A DNA stretch of 52,520 nucleotides from a virus. Shown here piece after piece: positions 8,142 through 16,516 of this stretch; the stretch's first letter is position 1, and the number at the start of each line of letters is the position of its first letter. The stretch is from IMG/VR virus record IMGVR_UViG_3300031576_000059, positions 1 through 52,520 of that record; one strand, written 5' to 3'. Both the position numbers and the translations under genes were made by a program. The notes beneath the pieces were generated by a model. That model ran no database searches. It was not told where the DNA came from and was given only the letters and a program-made list of their open reading frames with translations.

Positions 8142-8362
8142 TGCAGGTATTTCACGATATCGTCTCCAGCCCAGGCCTAGTGGAGGTCTACGTCAGGAAA
8201 ACCGAAACCGGAGAGGATCTCCTGCACCTCATGATCTTTCCGAGAGGAGAACTCCTGGAGATCCTCCTCGTGGACAAGAAAGACTTCGTTCCGGTGGTGA
8301 ATGTCCGGTACGATTCTAAGGCTGCCGTCGATGCCGCGGCGCCTCAGCAGGGAGCGCTCTGA
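8141..8362 (+). CDS. hypothetical protein in the head module
   Basis: A 73-residue protein with alternating hydrophobic and charged residues, probably a small alpha/beta fold. ATG 8141 overlaps the portal stop, so it is co-translated with portal. No motif or family recognised. Confidence 0.65.
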   Translation: MQVFHDIVSSPGLVEVYVRKTETGEDLLHLMIFPRGELLEILLVDKKDFVPVVNVRYDSKAAVDAAAPQQGAL

Positions 8363-8363
8363 C

Positions 8364-8612
8364 ATGTCCCTCCGAGTCCAGGTCCAATGCAAGCGCTGCG
8401 GCACCCGCACCGAACTCCCCCCCGGCAGCGCTCCGGCACCTCTCTGCGGCACGTGCGCCAAGCACTCCGGCGCTCCACACCCCGACACTCTTCTAGCGAA
8501 TCGCGCCTACCGTGCCATGAAGCGCCTGCACGGCATCGATCCCGAAACCGGCGCCCGTAAGCTCTCCCCGTTCCAGCGCGGCGCGTTCGCGTTCGTGAGG
8601 CGGCAGCGATGA
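8364..8612 (+). CDS. small zinc-ribbon protein
   Basis: An 82-residue protein with an N-terminal zinc ribbon: C-K-R-C-G near residue 9 and C-G-T-C near residue 28. The basic C-terminal half (R-A-Y-R-A-M-K-R-L, F-V-R-R-Q-R) could contact nucleic acid. It starts two bases after the previous stop, and its own stop overlaps the next start (ATGA). Function unknown. Confidence 0.7.
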   Translation: MSLRVQVQCKRCGTRTELPPGSAPAPLCGTCAKHSGAPHPDTLLANRAYRAMKRLHGIDPETGARKLSPFQRGAFAFVRRQR

Positions 8613-8851
8613 GCGCCCCAAGCCCCTTCGAGATTCTCTACACCTCCACAGCGTTTCAGGATCTCCTCCGCGACTTCAACCGGGAGCGCGACGCCACCCT
8701 CGCCGAGCACGTCGCTGCGGTCCAATCCGCTCGCTCCCTCGACGCCGCCACAGCCTCCATCTTCGCTGCCGGCGCCGTCTCCGGCATCGACCGAATCTTC
8801 TCCATCATCAACCGCCGGCTCAAGAAGTCGGCGAGACCCGTGGAGTCCTGA
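8609..8851 (+). CDS. hypothetical helical protein in the head module
   Basis: An 80-residue, mostly helical protein (F-Q-D-L-L-R-D-F-N-R-E-R-D-A near the start), Ala-rich with a basic tail. ATG overlaps the previous stop by four bases. The spacing pattern in this portal-to-capsid stretch suggests one polycistronic unit. No family recognised. Confidence 0.65.
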   Translation: MSAPSPFEILYTSTAFQDLLRDFNRERDATLAEHVAAVQSARSLDAATASIFAAGAVSGIDRIFSIINRRLKKSARPVES

Positions 8852-8852
8852 C

Positions 8853-9731
8853 ATGCCCGAAAAACCCCCCGACGCCAAAGCCACCGTAGACCGCCTCCTA
8901 GAGGGCCTCTCCAAGCTCGACGAGACGATCCGAGCCCGCGCACAAGACCCGCCTCGTAACACTCCTCCGCTTGTCGATCCCAACGCTCCACCTCCTCCCA
9001 TTGTCCCCACCGCCGTCGCCGACAAGTTCGACGAACTTATCAACGCCGGCAAGGGCCGCGAGGCCATCGAGTTCTTCGCTCGCCACATGCAGGACACCAC
9101 CGTCGCCCCGGCGCACGGCCAGATGAAAGCCCTCGCCCGCGCTGCCGCGAACGCGAACCTCTCCCAGCTCCGCTCGAAGTACGGCGAGAAGTTCACGAAG
9201 CGCGAACTGCTCTTCCGCGAGCAGCAGCGCGTCGCCAGCGTCCCCGACGAGTGGCTCATGGACATGGACACCTGTGAGCGCCTGTTCGCCCTCACCATCG
9301 GCGCCGATAGAGATGCCTACGTGAAGGAGGAATCGGAATCCCTAATCGTCGCCGCCGTGACCGAGCGCGAGGCCCAACTTCGCGCCGAATCCCTCCCGCT
9401 CCTCGCCCCGATCTCCGCGATCACCCACGCCTTCCCCGAGACCGAGCGCGAGCGCGTCACCAACGTCCTCAAGCACGCCGGGTTCGAAGACGACGAGGTG
9501 ATCCGCTACCTCCGTTCCCGCATCGAGGACTACAACTCCCGCGGCGCCAACATCACTTGGCCCGCGATCATCCGGCAGATCGAGAAGCAATCCTCCCCGC
9601 GGCACACCGTGACGCACGGCGTGGGGCCGTTTAGGAAGCGCACATGGACCATGACTGGTGAACACCCGGAGGATGAACGCGCCGAAGCCGAAAGGCGTGC
9701 AGCCGCCACTCGGGCTGCCGCAGGAGCCTGA
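8853..9731 (+). CDS. candidate scaffolding protein
   Basis: A 292-residue protein lying between portal and capsid, the usual place for a scaffold. It has a Pro-rich linker (residues 30-55), then long charged helices. The last 30 residues are highly charged and Ala/Arg/Glu-rich (E-D-E-R-A-E-A-E-R-R-A-A-A), as in scaffold C-termini that bind capsid subunits. No protease motif is visible. The assignment rests on position and composition, not on sequence similarity. Confidence 0.55.
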   Translation: MPEKPPDAKATVDRLLEGLSKLDETIRARAQDPPRNTPPLVDPNAPPPPIVPTAVADKFDELINAGKGREAIEFFARHMQDTTVAPAHGQMKALARAAANANLSQLRSKYGEKFTKRELLFREQQRVASVPDEWLMDMDTCERLFALTIGADRDAYVKEESESLIVAAVTEREAQLRAESLPLLAPISAITHAFPETERERVTNVLKHAGFEDDEVIRYLRSRIEDYNSRGANITWPAIIRQIEKQSSPRHTVTHGVGPFRKRTWTMTGEHPEDERAEAERRAAATRAAAGA

Positions 9732-9746
9732 ACTCGTAATGCACAC

Positions 9747-9777
9747 GATCTACTAGTACATACTGATCTAGTAGATC
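9747..9777. promoter_or_regulatory. perfect inverted repeat between scaffold-like and next gene
   Basis: GATCTACTAG (9747-9756) and CTAGTAGATC (9768-9777) form perfect 10-bp arms around an 11-base loop in one of the few gaps of the late block. It is AT-rich against a GC-rich background. No T-run follows. It could be an operator, an RNA processing hairpin or a weak terminator. Confidence 0.55.
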
Positions 9778-9795
9778 CTCTCCGTGGAGTCTCAA

Positions 9796-10680
9796 GTGGA
9801 ACTCGCAAAGAAGGGCCTCAACGACGGTGAGACGATCCAGATCCGCACTCTCGCCACCGCGTTCTCCAAGGAGCGCGGCATCGCTTTCAAGGAAGCCAAG
9901 GCGCAGGTGATCAAACTCCTCCGCCGCGCTGGGATCTCCAAGAGCGTCACCGGCAAGCCGATCTACGGCACGCAGAAGGTGCTGATCGCCGACGCCGAGC
10001 GCGCTCTCGCCAAGGCCGCACTCCCTCCAGTCCCCCTCGACACCCCCTCCGTCACCGCCCGTCTCGACACCCTCCGCACCGCTTCCGACGCCGTGCTCGC
10101 ACAAGTTCCCGCCCCCGCACCTCAAGGCGGCACCGGCGATCTCGAAACCGATCCCGTCGATGAATCCGCGTTCATCGAGGACGCCGCCCGTGACACCGGT
10201 GGTTTTCCTCCAGTCCCCAACCTCCCCGCCGAGTACGTCCACCTCTTCGTCAACCGCTCCCCGGCTCGCGTGATGCACTTCCACCAGCGCGGGTGGCGCG
10301 CACCCACTAACCCCGCGACGCTCCTCAAGTGGGACCCCTCCGGCCTCCTCCTCAAGAAGCGCCTCGCCGACGGCCGCGTGTACCACGAAGACACCGTTCT
10401 CATGGTCCTCCCACGCAAAATCTGGAACGCCCGCCAAGCCGCTCGCTCTACCTTCCGCTCCGACCGCTCCGCCGAGGTCGTCGAGACCTTCCACGAGAAC
10501 ATCACCGAGGCCCAGCGGCAGCTCCACGATCAGCACGGTCTCAAGGGCAGCGAGCACGTCGCCTCGATCCATCTCGAAGACGACGAGATCCAAGATCGCG
10601 CAAAGTTCTCGAAAGCCAAGAAGGCCGGCGCTCCCCCGAAAGCCTTCACCGATCTCGCCTCCAGAGGGACTCGCACATGA
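9796..10680 (+). CDS. hypothetical head-module protein
   Basis: A 294-residue protein just upstream of the capsid gene. The first 80 residues are basic and helical. A Pro/Ala-rich acidic linker follows (around 90-135). The C-terminal half carries H-F-H-Q-R-G-W-R-A-P and V-L-M-V-L-P-R-K-I-W, a pattern I associate only loosely with accessory head proteins. The start chosen is GTG 9796 because GGAG lies six bases upstream; GTG 9784 has none. The stop overlaps the next tiny gene (ATGA at 10677). Confidence 0.6.
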   Translation: MELAKKGLNDGETIQIRTLATAFSKERGIAFKEAKAQVIKLLRRAGISKSVTGKPIYGTQKVLIADAERALAKAALPPVPLDTPSVTARLDTLRTASDAVLAQVPAPAPQGGTGDLETDPVDESAFIEDAARDTGGFPPVPNLPAEYVHLFVNRSPARVMHFHQRGWRAPTNPATLLKWDPSGLLLKKRLADGRVYHEDTVLMVLPRKIWNARQAARSTFRSDRSAEVVETFHENITEAQRQLHDQHGLKGSEHVASIHLEDDEIQDRAKFSKAKKAGAPPKAFTDLASRGTRT

Positions 10681-10784
10681 CGACTTGTATTCTGGACTCG
10701 ATCCTCCTTGTCTCTACTCTCTCAGACTCCCTCGAACCGATCCTACGTGAGATCGTTGCTGCTCCTGGAGACCCCAACCTGTGA
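10677..10784 (+). CDS. 35-residue protein resembling the capsid N-terminus
   Basis: A tiny gene coupled to its neighbours on both sides (ATGA with 10680, GTGA with 10781). Its middle, S-L-E-P-I-L-R-E-I, matches the capsid start F-F-E-P-I-L-R-E-I. At DNA level 10720-10754 and 11026-11060 agree at 28 of 35 positions. It therefore looks like a partial duplication of the capsid 5' end that has been kept open. Whether it is translated or is debris cannot be told here. Confidence 0.45.
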   Translation: MTTCILDSILLVSTLSDSLEPILREIVAAPGDPNL

Positions 10785-10936
10785 CCCCCAAGCCCCCGAA
10801 GCTCTGTCCAAAATGCCTCGCTCCTCTCCTCCCCTCCGACCCCCAGCAAGCCTCCCCGAACCCCTCCGACATCAGCTACCGAAAGGAGCACACCGTCTGC
10901 CCCACACCTCGCCAAAAAGATCCCCCTTCCTCTTGA
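10781..10936 (+). CDS. 51-residue CxxC protein before the capsid gene
   Basis: The GTG start overlaps the stop of the preceding mini-gene (GTGA). The product has L-C-P-K-C-L near residues 8-13 and one further Cys in the C-terminal part, and is Pro-rich. The coupling and the zinc-knuckle pattern, shared with other small proteins here, support it; length alone would not. Confidence 0.45.
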   Translation: MTPKPPKLCPKCLAPLLPSDPQQASPNPSDISYRKEHTVCPTPRQKDPPSS

Positions 10937-11003
10937 CTCCTGCACCCCCGTGCCGCACCCTCCTCTCGTAACGCCCGCATAGAGCGGCGACGAGGAGCAC
11001 CCG

Positions 11004-11942
11004 ATGCCGACCACTACCTCAACCTTCTCAGGCTTCTTCGAGCCGATTCTGCGCGAGATCACCAACCAGTCCTTCCGCTCCCAGCCAACCGAGTACACCT
11101 CGGTCATGCGAACGATCTCCTTCGCCAAGCACACAGAGACCTTCCAAGAGTTCGCCCAGCTCGGCCTCGCCTACGACAAGGCCGAACTCGCTCCCATCGT
11201 CTTCGACGACCCGATCCAGGGCGGTCGCAAGGAATACCAATCCCGCGTCAAGGCCCTCGGCTACAAGTTCTCCTACGAAGCCGAGGAGGACGACAAGTAC
11301 GGCGTCGTCGTCGGCGTGGTCAGCTCGATGGGCGACTCGTTCCGCGAGACCCAGGAGATCGACGCCGCGACCGTCTGGAACCGCTGCTTCGCCGCCGACA
11401 CCCCTGGCACCGACCTCCTCACCTACGACGGCCTCAGCATCGTCAACACCGCTCACCGCCGCCTCGACGGAGGCCCCAACCAGTCGAACCTCTTCACCGG
11501 CGACATCTCTCTCGCTCTGATCCAGTCCTTCCGCTACCACTACCGCAACCTCCGCAACGACCGCGGCTTCCGCAACCAGGGCCACAAGCTCTCGAAGATC
11601 GTCATTGCCCCGGACGCCACGACCGAACCTCTCCTCGACCAGATCCTCGGCGGCTCCGGGATGCAGCCCTTCACCTCCGACAACACCCCGCACGAACTCG
11701 GCGCGATGCGCACGGGCATCCAGAAGGTCGTCTACTCCTACCTCGACGACACCGACCGCACCATAGCGCTCAGTAACCTCGCGCTCTCCAAGTCCGACGG
11801 TCCCTTCTGGGCCAACCGCCGGATGCTCTCAATGACCTCATGGGACGACGACGAGATCCAGGGCTCCTGCCACGCAGGCTCGTACCGCTGGTCTCAGGGC
11901 TGCCCGGACTGGCACGGGATAGCTGGTTCGACCGGGGTTTGA
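11004..11942 (+). CDS. major capsid protein, Mu gpT-like HK97 fold
   Basis: A 312-residue protein with the hallmarks of the Mu-like major head subunit family: an N-terminal segment, a long acidic region around A-E-E-D-D-K-Y-G-V-V-V-G (the E-loop/spine area), a central G-L-S-I-V-N-T-A-H motif, and a C-terminal P-domain ending W-D-D-D-E-I-Q-G-S and G-S-Y-R-W-S-Q-G. About 300 residues and position after the scaffold fit. Known role: several hundred copies form the icosahedral shell. A strong GAGGAG site lies six bases before ATG 11004. The stop overlaps the start of the homing endonuclease gene (TGATG). Confidence 0.85.
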   Translation: MPTTTSTFSGFFEPILREITNQSFRSQPTEYTSVMRTISFAKHTETFQEFAQLGLAYDKAELAPIVFDDPIQGGRKEYQSRVKALGYKFSYEAEEDDKYGVVVGVVSSMGDSFRETQEIDAATVWNRCFAADTPGTDLLTYDGLSIVNTAHRRLDGGPNQSNLFTGDISLALIQSFRYHYRNLRNDRGFRNQGHKLSKIVIAPDATTEPLLDQILGGSGMQPFTSDNTPHELGAMRTGIQKVVYSYLDDTDRTIALSNLALSKSDGPFWANRRMLSMTSWDDDEIQGSCHAGSYRWSQGCPDWHGIAGSTGV

Positions 11943-12376
11943 TGATGAAACTGTCTCTCGAATACGTAGCCGGACTCGTGGACGGAGAAGGCTGCATCAG
12001 TCTAATAAAATCGGGGAAGTCGAAAAACTCCGTGTCAGTACGTCGTTACCCAAGAGTTGTCGTAACGAACACACACTTCGGAGTTCTTCTTCTGGCCGAG
12101 CAGTTCGGTGGAAGGGTTTACGTGCATCAAAGACCTGGGGAAGTAACGAAGACCGGAGTTCGCGCCAGTAAGCCGTGCTTCAATTGGCAAACTGGATCTA
12201 AGCAGGCACGAGATCTCTTGACGGCTATTCTTCCCTTCCTGGTGATTAAGCAGGCGAAAGCAAAAGCAGTTCCGGCGCAGGACGACTACGGGAAGCCCCG
12301 TCGTAAACCTGTCGCGGTTTACAAAGTTGATCGTGGCTTGATTCAAGAAGCGCCTCCACTGGCGTTCGAGGCATAG
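11942..12376 (+). CDS. LAGLIDADG homing endonuclease
   Basis: A 144-residue protein with a single LAGLIDADG motif at its start, Y-V-A-G-L-V-D-G-E-G-C-I-S-L, so it should act as a homodimer that cuts a long target site and spreads its own gene. It is free-standing and overlaps the capsid stop by one base. Composition differs sharply from its neighbours: 12001-12060 is about 43% GC by my count (26 of 60), against roughly two thirds nearby, and codon use is relaxed, both signs of recent transfer. The capsid C-terminus upstream looks complete, so there is no evidence of an intron or intein. The basic C-terminal half may bind DNA. Confidence 0.88.
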   Translation: MMKLSLEYVAGLVDGEGCISLIKSGKSKNSVSVRRYPRVVVTNTHFGVLLLAEQFGGRVYVHQRPGEVTKTGVRASKPCFNWQTGSKQARDLLTAILPFLVIKQAKAKAVPAQDDYGKPRRKPVAVYKVDRGLIQEAPPLAFEA

Positions 12377-12385
12377 AGGACTCAG

Positions 12386-13132
12386 ATGGCGATCACCAAC
12401 AACACCCTCACCCGCGGCGGCATCCGACCGGCCAACGACTTCGGCAGTGGGGGCACCTACCCCTCGGCCCCGACGTGGTACGGCTGGGTCGTGGAGAACG
12501 ACTCCTACCCCAGTGGCGCGCCTCTGATCCTCAGCGGCACCGCGGGCGAACTTGGGCTCGTCGATTTCGGCGCCGCTGAGATCGCCGATGACGCCTGCTT
12601 CGGCGTCTCCGTTCGTATGTCCCCTCGGCGCCAAGACCTCGCTCCTCTGACCTCCGCCACCGCTCCCGCCACCGCTCTTCCGTGGCAGCGCACTGTTCCC
12701 GCAGCCGTCGCTCCCGACTACGCCAACCCCGCCGACGAGACGAGCGGGATCCTCTTCCACCCCTTCCTCCCCGGCATGATGTTCGCGGCGCACCACGTCA
12801 CTTCCGCTGCGGACAACGACGGAGGCTCCGACCGTACCTCCGCCGCAGGCAACATCTACGACGGCCCCGTGAACATCTCCTTCGGCCGAACCGTCACGGG
12901 CGTCTCGAACATGCAAGACATGGACTACAACATCGCTGATGAGTTCGTCCTCCTGAACACCGACGCGAATGCCATCGTCGGCGACCACTGCGTCATCATG
13001 GGCTTCGCCAACCCGCAGCCGATTAGCACCGTCGCCGCTGTTCCCGGTGGCCCGGCAGTCCTCAACGTCGGCACGCAGCAGAACTGCCTCGTCTTCTTCA
13101 CCGTCGTCGCGGCGGGGTCGATACTCTTCTAG
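12386..13132 (+). CDS. probable virion protein downstream of capsid
   Basis: A 248-residue, Ala/Gly/Thr-rich, beta-type protein with G-T-Y-P-S-A-P-T-W-Y-G-W near residue 25 and a D-Y-N-I-A-D-E-F segment near 185. Position after the capsid gene and composition fit a decoration or head-surface protein, but no family is recognised. GAGGACTCAG before ATG 12386 provides a modest ribosome binding site. Confidence 0.6.
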   Translation: MAITNNTLTRGGIRPANDFGSGGTYPSAPTWYGWVVENDSYPSGAPLILSGTAGELGLVDFGAAEIADDACFGVSVRMSPRRQDLAPLTSATAPATALPWQRTVPAAVAPDYANPADETSGILFHPFLPGMMFAAHHVTSAADNDGGSDRTSAAGNIYDGPVNISFGRTVTGVSNMQDMDYNIADEFVLLNTDANAIVGDHCVIMGFANPQPISTVAAVPGGPAVLNVGTQQNCLVFFTVVAAGSILF

Positions 13133-13141
13133 GAGCCCTCG

Positions 13142-13759
13142 GTGGCAAGCACCCATTCCAGCGGCCCGGTCGTCGAAACCGGGGTCGTGAACTCTCAGCA
13201 AGCCGCGAGGAGCAGCGTTCGGGGCCTCGTCGCGTTCATCCCCGCGTGCCAAGCCTTCCTTACCACGACCCAGACCAACTGGCTCGCCAACCGCCGTGGC
13301 AACGGTCAGTTCAGCATGCGCCACGCGAACGTGGACGAGACCAGCGTGGTCGGTTTCGCCATCACCGGCGCTCTCTTCAACGTCGTAGACGCCGCGGTCG
13401 CGGAGCGAGGCGAACGTGCTCGTGGTGCCCGTGTCAACGCGCTCCAGTTCTCGATGATCAACCCTGCGACAGGCGGCGCCGCTCTCGACGCCGCTCCGAC
13501 ACTCGCCTGCTTCCTCCAATCCTACGCCGCGGATGCCGTGGCCTTCGTTGTGGGTGCAGCCGTCGCCGTGACGGCCAATGTCGCCGCGGTCGTCACGACC
13601 AGCGACACCTTGCAGCGCCGTCCGCGCTGGACTCTCGACACGCCACAGATCATCTCCGCTCTCAACCAAGTTCTCTTCGCCGAACTCACCATCAACCACG
13701 CCGCCACAAGCGATCTCGAACTCGAAGGCTGCATCATCGAATACGATCTGCTCACGTAG
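13142..13759 (+). CDS. probable virion protein
   Basis: A 205-residue protein starting at GTG 13142 behind AGGAG. It is rich in Ala, Val and Thr, with a hydrophobic beta-type stretch A-V-A-F-V-V-G-A-A-V-A-V-T-A-N-V-A-A-V-V near residues 135-155 that looks more like a buried beta core than a helix. The end, E-L-E-G-C-I-I-E-Y-D-L-L, resembles the closing strand of small head or fibre proteins. Function unknown; inferred structural from context. Confidence 0.55.
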   Translation: MASTHSSGPVVETGVVNSQQAARSSVRGLVAFIPACQAFLTTTQTNWLANRRGNGQFSMRHANVDETSVVGFAITGALFNVVDAAVAERGERARGARVNALQFSMINPATGGAALDAAPTLACFLQSYAADAVAFVVGAAVAVTANVAAVVTTSDTLQRRPRWTLDTPQIISALNQVLFAELTINHAATSDLELEGCIIEYDLLT

Positions 13760-13772
13760 AGTGGGACTTCCC

Positions 13773-13961
13773 ATGCCCCCGAAGCTCCGCAAGCAGCCAA
13801 AGAAGCCCCCCGAGCCCAGCGCAGTGTCTCGCGCTCGTTCCGCAGGCTCCAAGCGCCAGCGCTTCTCCGGCACCGTCACCGACGCTACCCCCGTCACCGA
13901 CCCCACCCAACGGCGGCTCAAGGAGGCCGAAAGCTCACTTCGCCGGGCCGCAAGGAGATAG
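13773..13961 (+). CDS. small basic hypothetical protein
   Basis: A 62-residue, Lys/Arg/Pro-rich and probably disordered protein with a short helical tail (R-L-K-E-A-E-S-S-L-R-R-A-A). ATG 13773 sits in a 14-base gap with a weak ribosome binding site. It could coat DNA or be a linker within the head; nothing specific is seen. Confidence 0.5.
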   Translation: MPPKLRKQPKKPPEPSAVSRARSAGSKRQRFSGTVTDATPVTDPTQRRLKEAESSLRRAARR

Positions 13962-13967
13962 CCCCTC

Positions 13968-14567
13968 ATGGCCCGAGTGCCCTGGCACCTCGCTGGACCC
14001 ACACGCAACCTCCCCATCGCCGCGACAGGCGGGGTTCCGATTGTCCTCGCACCCCCACACCCGAGCGCCGGCCAAGCCTGGACAATGGCGAAGTGCAAGC
14101 CCACCGCGGCCGTCATCGCCACCGCCACGACCCTGACCCTCGCCACCACCGCGACATGGAATGAGGCAGAAGCGTGGGCGACACTCCGAGTGACCGCCGA
14201 CCGCCTCCGCGACACCTCCTTCCGCTGGATGGGCCGCGTCTACCGCATCACCGCCCACTCCGTCGCCGCGCTCATCACCTGGACTCCAGCTCTTGTCGAT
14301 CCCATCGGCGCGAACGACGACATCGAGATCCAGGCGGATCTCCCCCCGATTCTGTCGTACCTCCTCCTCGACACCGCGGGCGTGGCGATCCAGTGGTCCA
14401 TGAGCGAGGACGACACTCCTGTGGAAGCCGAGATGGCGGACCTTGCGAACGGCGAGAGCGAGATCCTCGTAGACACAGATCAGATCATCGGCACCCCCGC
14501 GAAGAAGGTGCAGATCGTCGGCTCAGGCGCCGCCGGGTCTGCGCAGGTCCGATGCTTCGCAGCCTAG
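13968..14567 (+). CDS. probable virion protein
   Basis: A 199-residue, beta-rich protein with an Ala/Thr-rich centre and an acidic C-terminal third (S-E-D-D-T-P-V-E-A-E). It starts six bases after the previous stop with an AGGAG-type site. Its last 16 bases overlap the start of the exported beta-helix gene. No family recognised; structural role inferred from the neighbours. Confidence 0.55.
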   Translation: MARVPWHLAGPTRNLPIAATGGVPIVLAPPHPSAGQAWTMAKCKPTAAVIATATTLTLATTATWNEAEAWATLRVTADRLRDTSFRWMGRVYRITAHSVAALITWTPALVDPIGANDDIEIQADLPPILSYLLLDTAGVAIQWSMSEDDTPVEAEMADLANGESEILVDTDQIIGTPAKKVQIVGSGAAGSAQVRCFAA

Positions 14568-16516
14568 CGGCACTCGCAGCGGCACTCGTTCTCACGGCGG
14601 GCGCGGCGTTCGCGGATCCGGGGATCGGCGGCGGCATCTTCGGCTCCCCGGAGAACCCGCGGGTCATCGAGGTCTGCTCGACGTGCGCCACGACCGTCAT
14701 CTGTGGTGCAACCTGCTCCAGCGCTACTTCCGCCTGCGCCGCTGGAAGCGCCGTTGCAATCGCCGCGCAGACCGCCTCGATCACCAACCCGATCACGATC
14801 AAGGCTCGCCCCGGCGTTTACAACGAGTGCGTCGTCATCGAGATGACGGATCTATCCCTCGTACTCGATCCCGGTGCTATCGTCAAGCCGACAGTAGCGG
14901 CGGTTCTTGACGTAACTGGCGGGGTCCTTCGCATCGGCCCCAATAACGACGGTGTGACACCGACCCGCATCAAGATCCAGGGCGGCACATACCACAATAA
15001 TGCTTTCAGTGGCCCCGAATCTGGATGCCAGATTGGTGCCGAGGGAGGAACAAGAGCTGTCGGCGAGATCACGTTCGACGGCGTGACATGCATTGGACTC
15101 CATGATGGACTGCAAGCGGCTCCTCTTAGTAGTGTCACGTCCCAATTGACATTCAGGAATGTTCTAAGTATCTCCGGCCACGATTCCTGTGCTTTCAAGA
15201 ACGGCGACCCCGATTCTACGGTCATAGCCAACGGGCTTACGTGTCTTTCGTGGTCGAATTACTGCGCCCCAGCGAGCGGTGTCAACTTCACGTCCTGCGG
15301 TACCGGCAACGATACAACCCACATGTGCATCACGTCGGGGCCGGCAGCCGATTCTCTCCGGGGAATTGAACTGACACTAGGAACCTGCGCGGCAGCGGGG
15401 GCCTACACCGTTACAGCCAACACCACCTCGCTTCTTACGTTTACTCCGGCAGCAGGAGTCGCCACAGACGCCACATGCACTATCAATTTGACCACAGTGA
15501 ACGACGAGGACTCGCTCTGCACTGACGACTGGATCACGCTCAATTCCCCCTGGAAGTCAGCAGCGCTTCATTTCGCCAATACAGCAAACGGATCTTATAC
15601 CTTCGCTAATTTCACCGGCAGAACCATCATCAACAGCGGCCTTGGAGGAGCGGCTGCCACAGGCGCTACGGCATCGGTCATCTCCAGCATCTCGAACTCT
15701 GGCGCCGTGGTGATCGACGGTCTGACGGGAGAACTCCAGATCAACATTGACTCTTTCAACGATGACACGCCTGCGGATTCGGTCATACCTGTTGGCGGTA
15801 TTATCATAACGAGCGAGCCCGTGAATCTCTCCATCTCCAACGGCTTCATTAAAGTCCGCAACACCGCCGATCCCGACATGAACATTGGCGGGGTCAAAAT
15901 GGGGCTTGTAGGCGGCGGCACAGGAGCCCTCAAGCTGTCGCGCATCGTCTTTGACGTAGATTCGACAGTCGGCGGCTACGCGGCGACAACGCGGGATCTC
16001 TGGTTCCTCGATGACGCCCTGGAGACTCTTGCTGTTCAGGATATCACATCTCTCCGAAACGGCGGTACAGTGCAAGCCCTGTGGTCCACGACGGCAACTC
16101 CGGTTCTCACAGGGAACTGGTGCGATCATCAATATTTTGTCAACCTGAACCCCAACGAAGCCGCCGACGCCTTCGCTTCATTCTCCTCGAAGGAAGTCGT
16201 GGGTGGCACAAGCGCCCAGAACGCCACGGAAACGAGCGTAGACGATACAAGGACTCCGAAGGCTCTGTGGTTCCGGGATCTCAATGTCTTGGTGGATGTA
16301 GCTCCGGCCACTACGGATTCCTGGGATCTAACGCTCATGGATGATGGAGTCGCTACGGCTGTGACGTGTCAGATCCTCGGGGCGGCCACGACATGCACCT
16401 ACTCGGGGTCTCCCGTCCTTGTCGCGGTTGGATCGAAGATCGACATGAGGATCGATCAGACAGCAACCCCGGCGCTGGCGGCTGAGATGCTTATCGGTGT
16501 GTGTGCTGCGCCGTGA
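14552..16516 (+). CDS. exported Cys-rich beta-helix protein (tailspike-like)
   Basis: A 654-residue protein with a clear Sec-type signal peptide: M-L-R-S-L, then a hydrophobic Ala/Leu core and a likely A-F-A cleavage site near residue 21. The body has repeating short strands (V-G-E-I-T-F-D-G-V-T-C, L-T-F-R-N-V-L-S-I) typical of right-handed parallel beta-helices, as in tailspikes and pectate-lyase-like enzymes. About 20 cysteines, five within residues 40-70, would suit disulfides formed outside the cytoplasm. Codon use is less GC-biased than its neighbours, suggesting acquisition. A virion protein does not need a signal peptide, so secretion or envelope display is a real alternative. Confidence 0.6.
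   Translation: MLRSLAALAAALVLTAGAAFADPGIGGGIFGSPENPRVIEVCSTCATTVICGATCSSATSACAAGSAVAIAAQTASITNPITIKARPGVYNECVVIEMTDLSLVLDPGAIVKPTVAAVLDVTGGVLRIGPNNDGVTPTRIKIQGGTYHNNAFSGPESGCQIGAEGGTRAVGEITFDGVTCIGLHDGLQAAPLSSVTSQLTFRNVLSISGHDSCAFKNGDPDSTVIANGLTCLSWSNYCAPASGVNFTSCGTGNDTTHMCITSGPAADSLRGIELTLGTCAAAGAYTVTANTTSLLTFTPAAGVATDATCTINLTTVNDEDSLCTDDWITLNSPWKSAALHFANTANGSYTFANFTGRTIINSGLGGAAATGATASVISSISNSGAVVIDGLTGELQINIDSFNDDTPADSVIPVGGIIITSEPVNLSISNGFIKVRNTADPDMNIGGVKMGLVGGGTGALKLSRIVFDVDSTVGGYAATTRDLWFLDDALETLAVQDITSLRNGGTVQALWSTTATPVLTGNWCDHQYFVNLNPNEAADAFASFSSKEVVGGTSAQNATETSVDDTRTPKALWFRDLNVLVDVAPATTDSWDLTLMDDGVATAVTCQILGAATTCTYSGSPVLVAVGSKIDMRIDQTATPALAAEMLIGVCAAP

Noticed and set aside
10933-10960. 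TTGACT before the capsid gene as a promoter
   Set aside because: No acceptable -10 box at 16-18 bases; the hexamer overlaps the end of the 51-residue gene.
11004-12376. Intron or intein splitting the capsid gene
   Set aside because: The capsid C-terminus looks complete before the LAGLIDADG frame, and no second capsid exon is visible after it; a free-standing homing gene is simpler.
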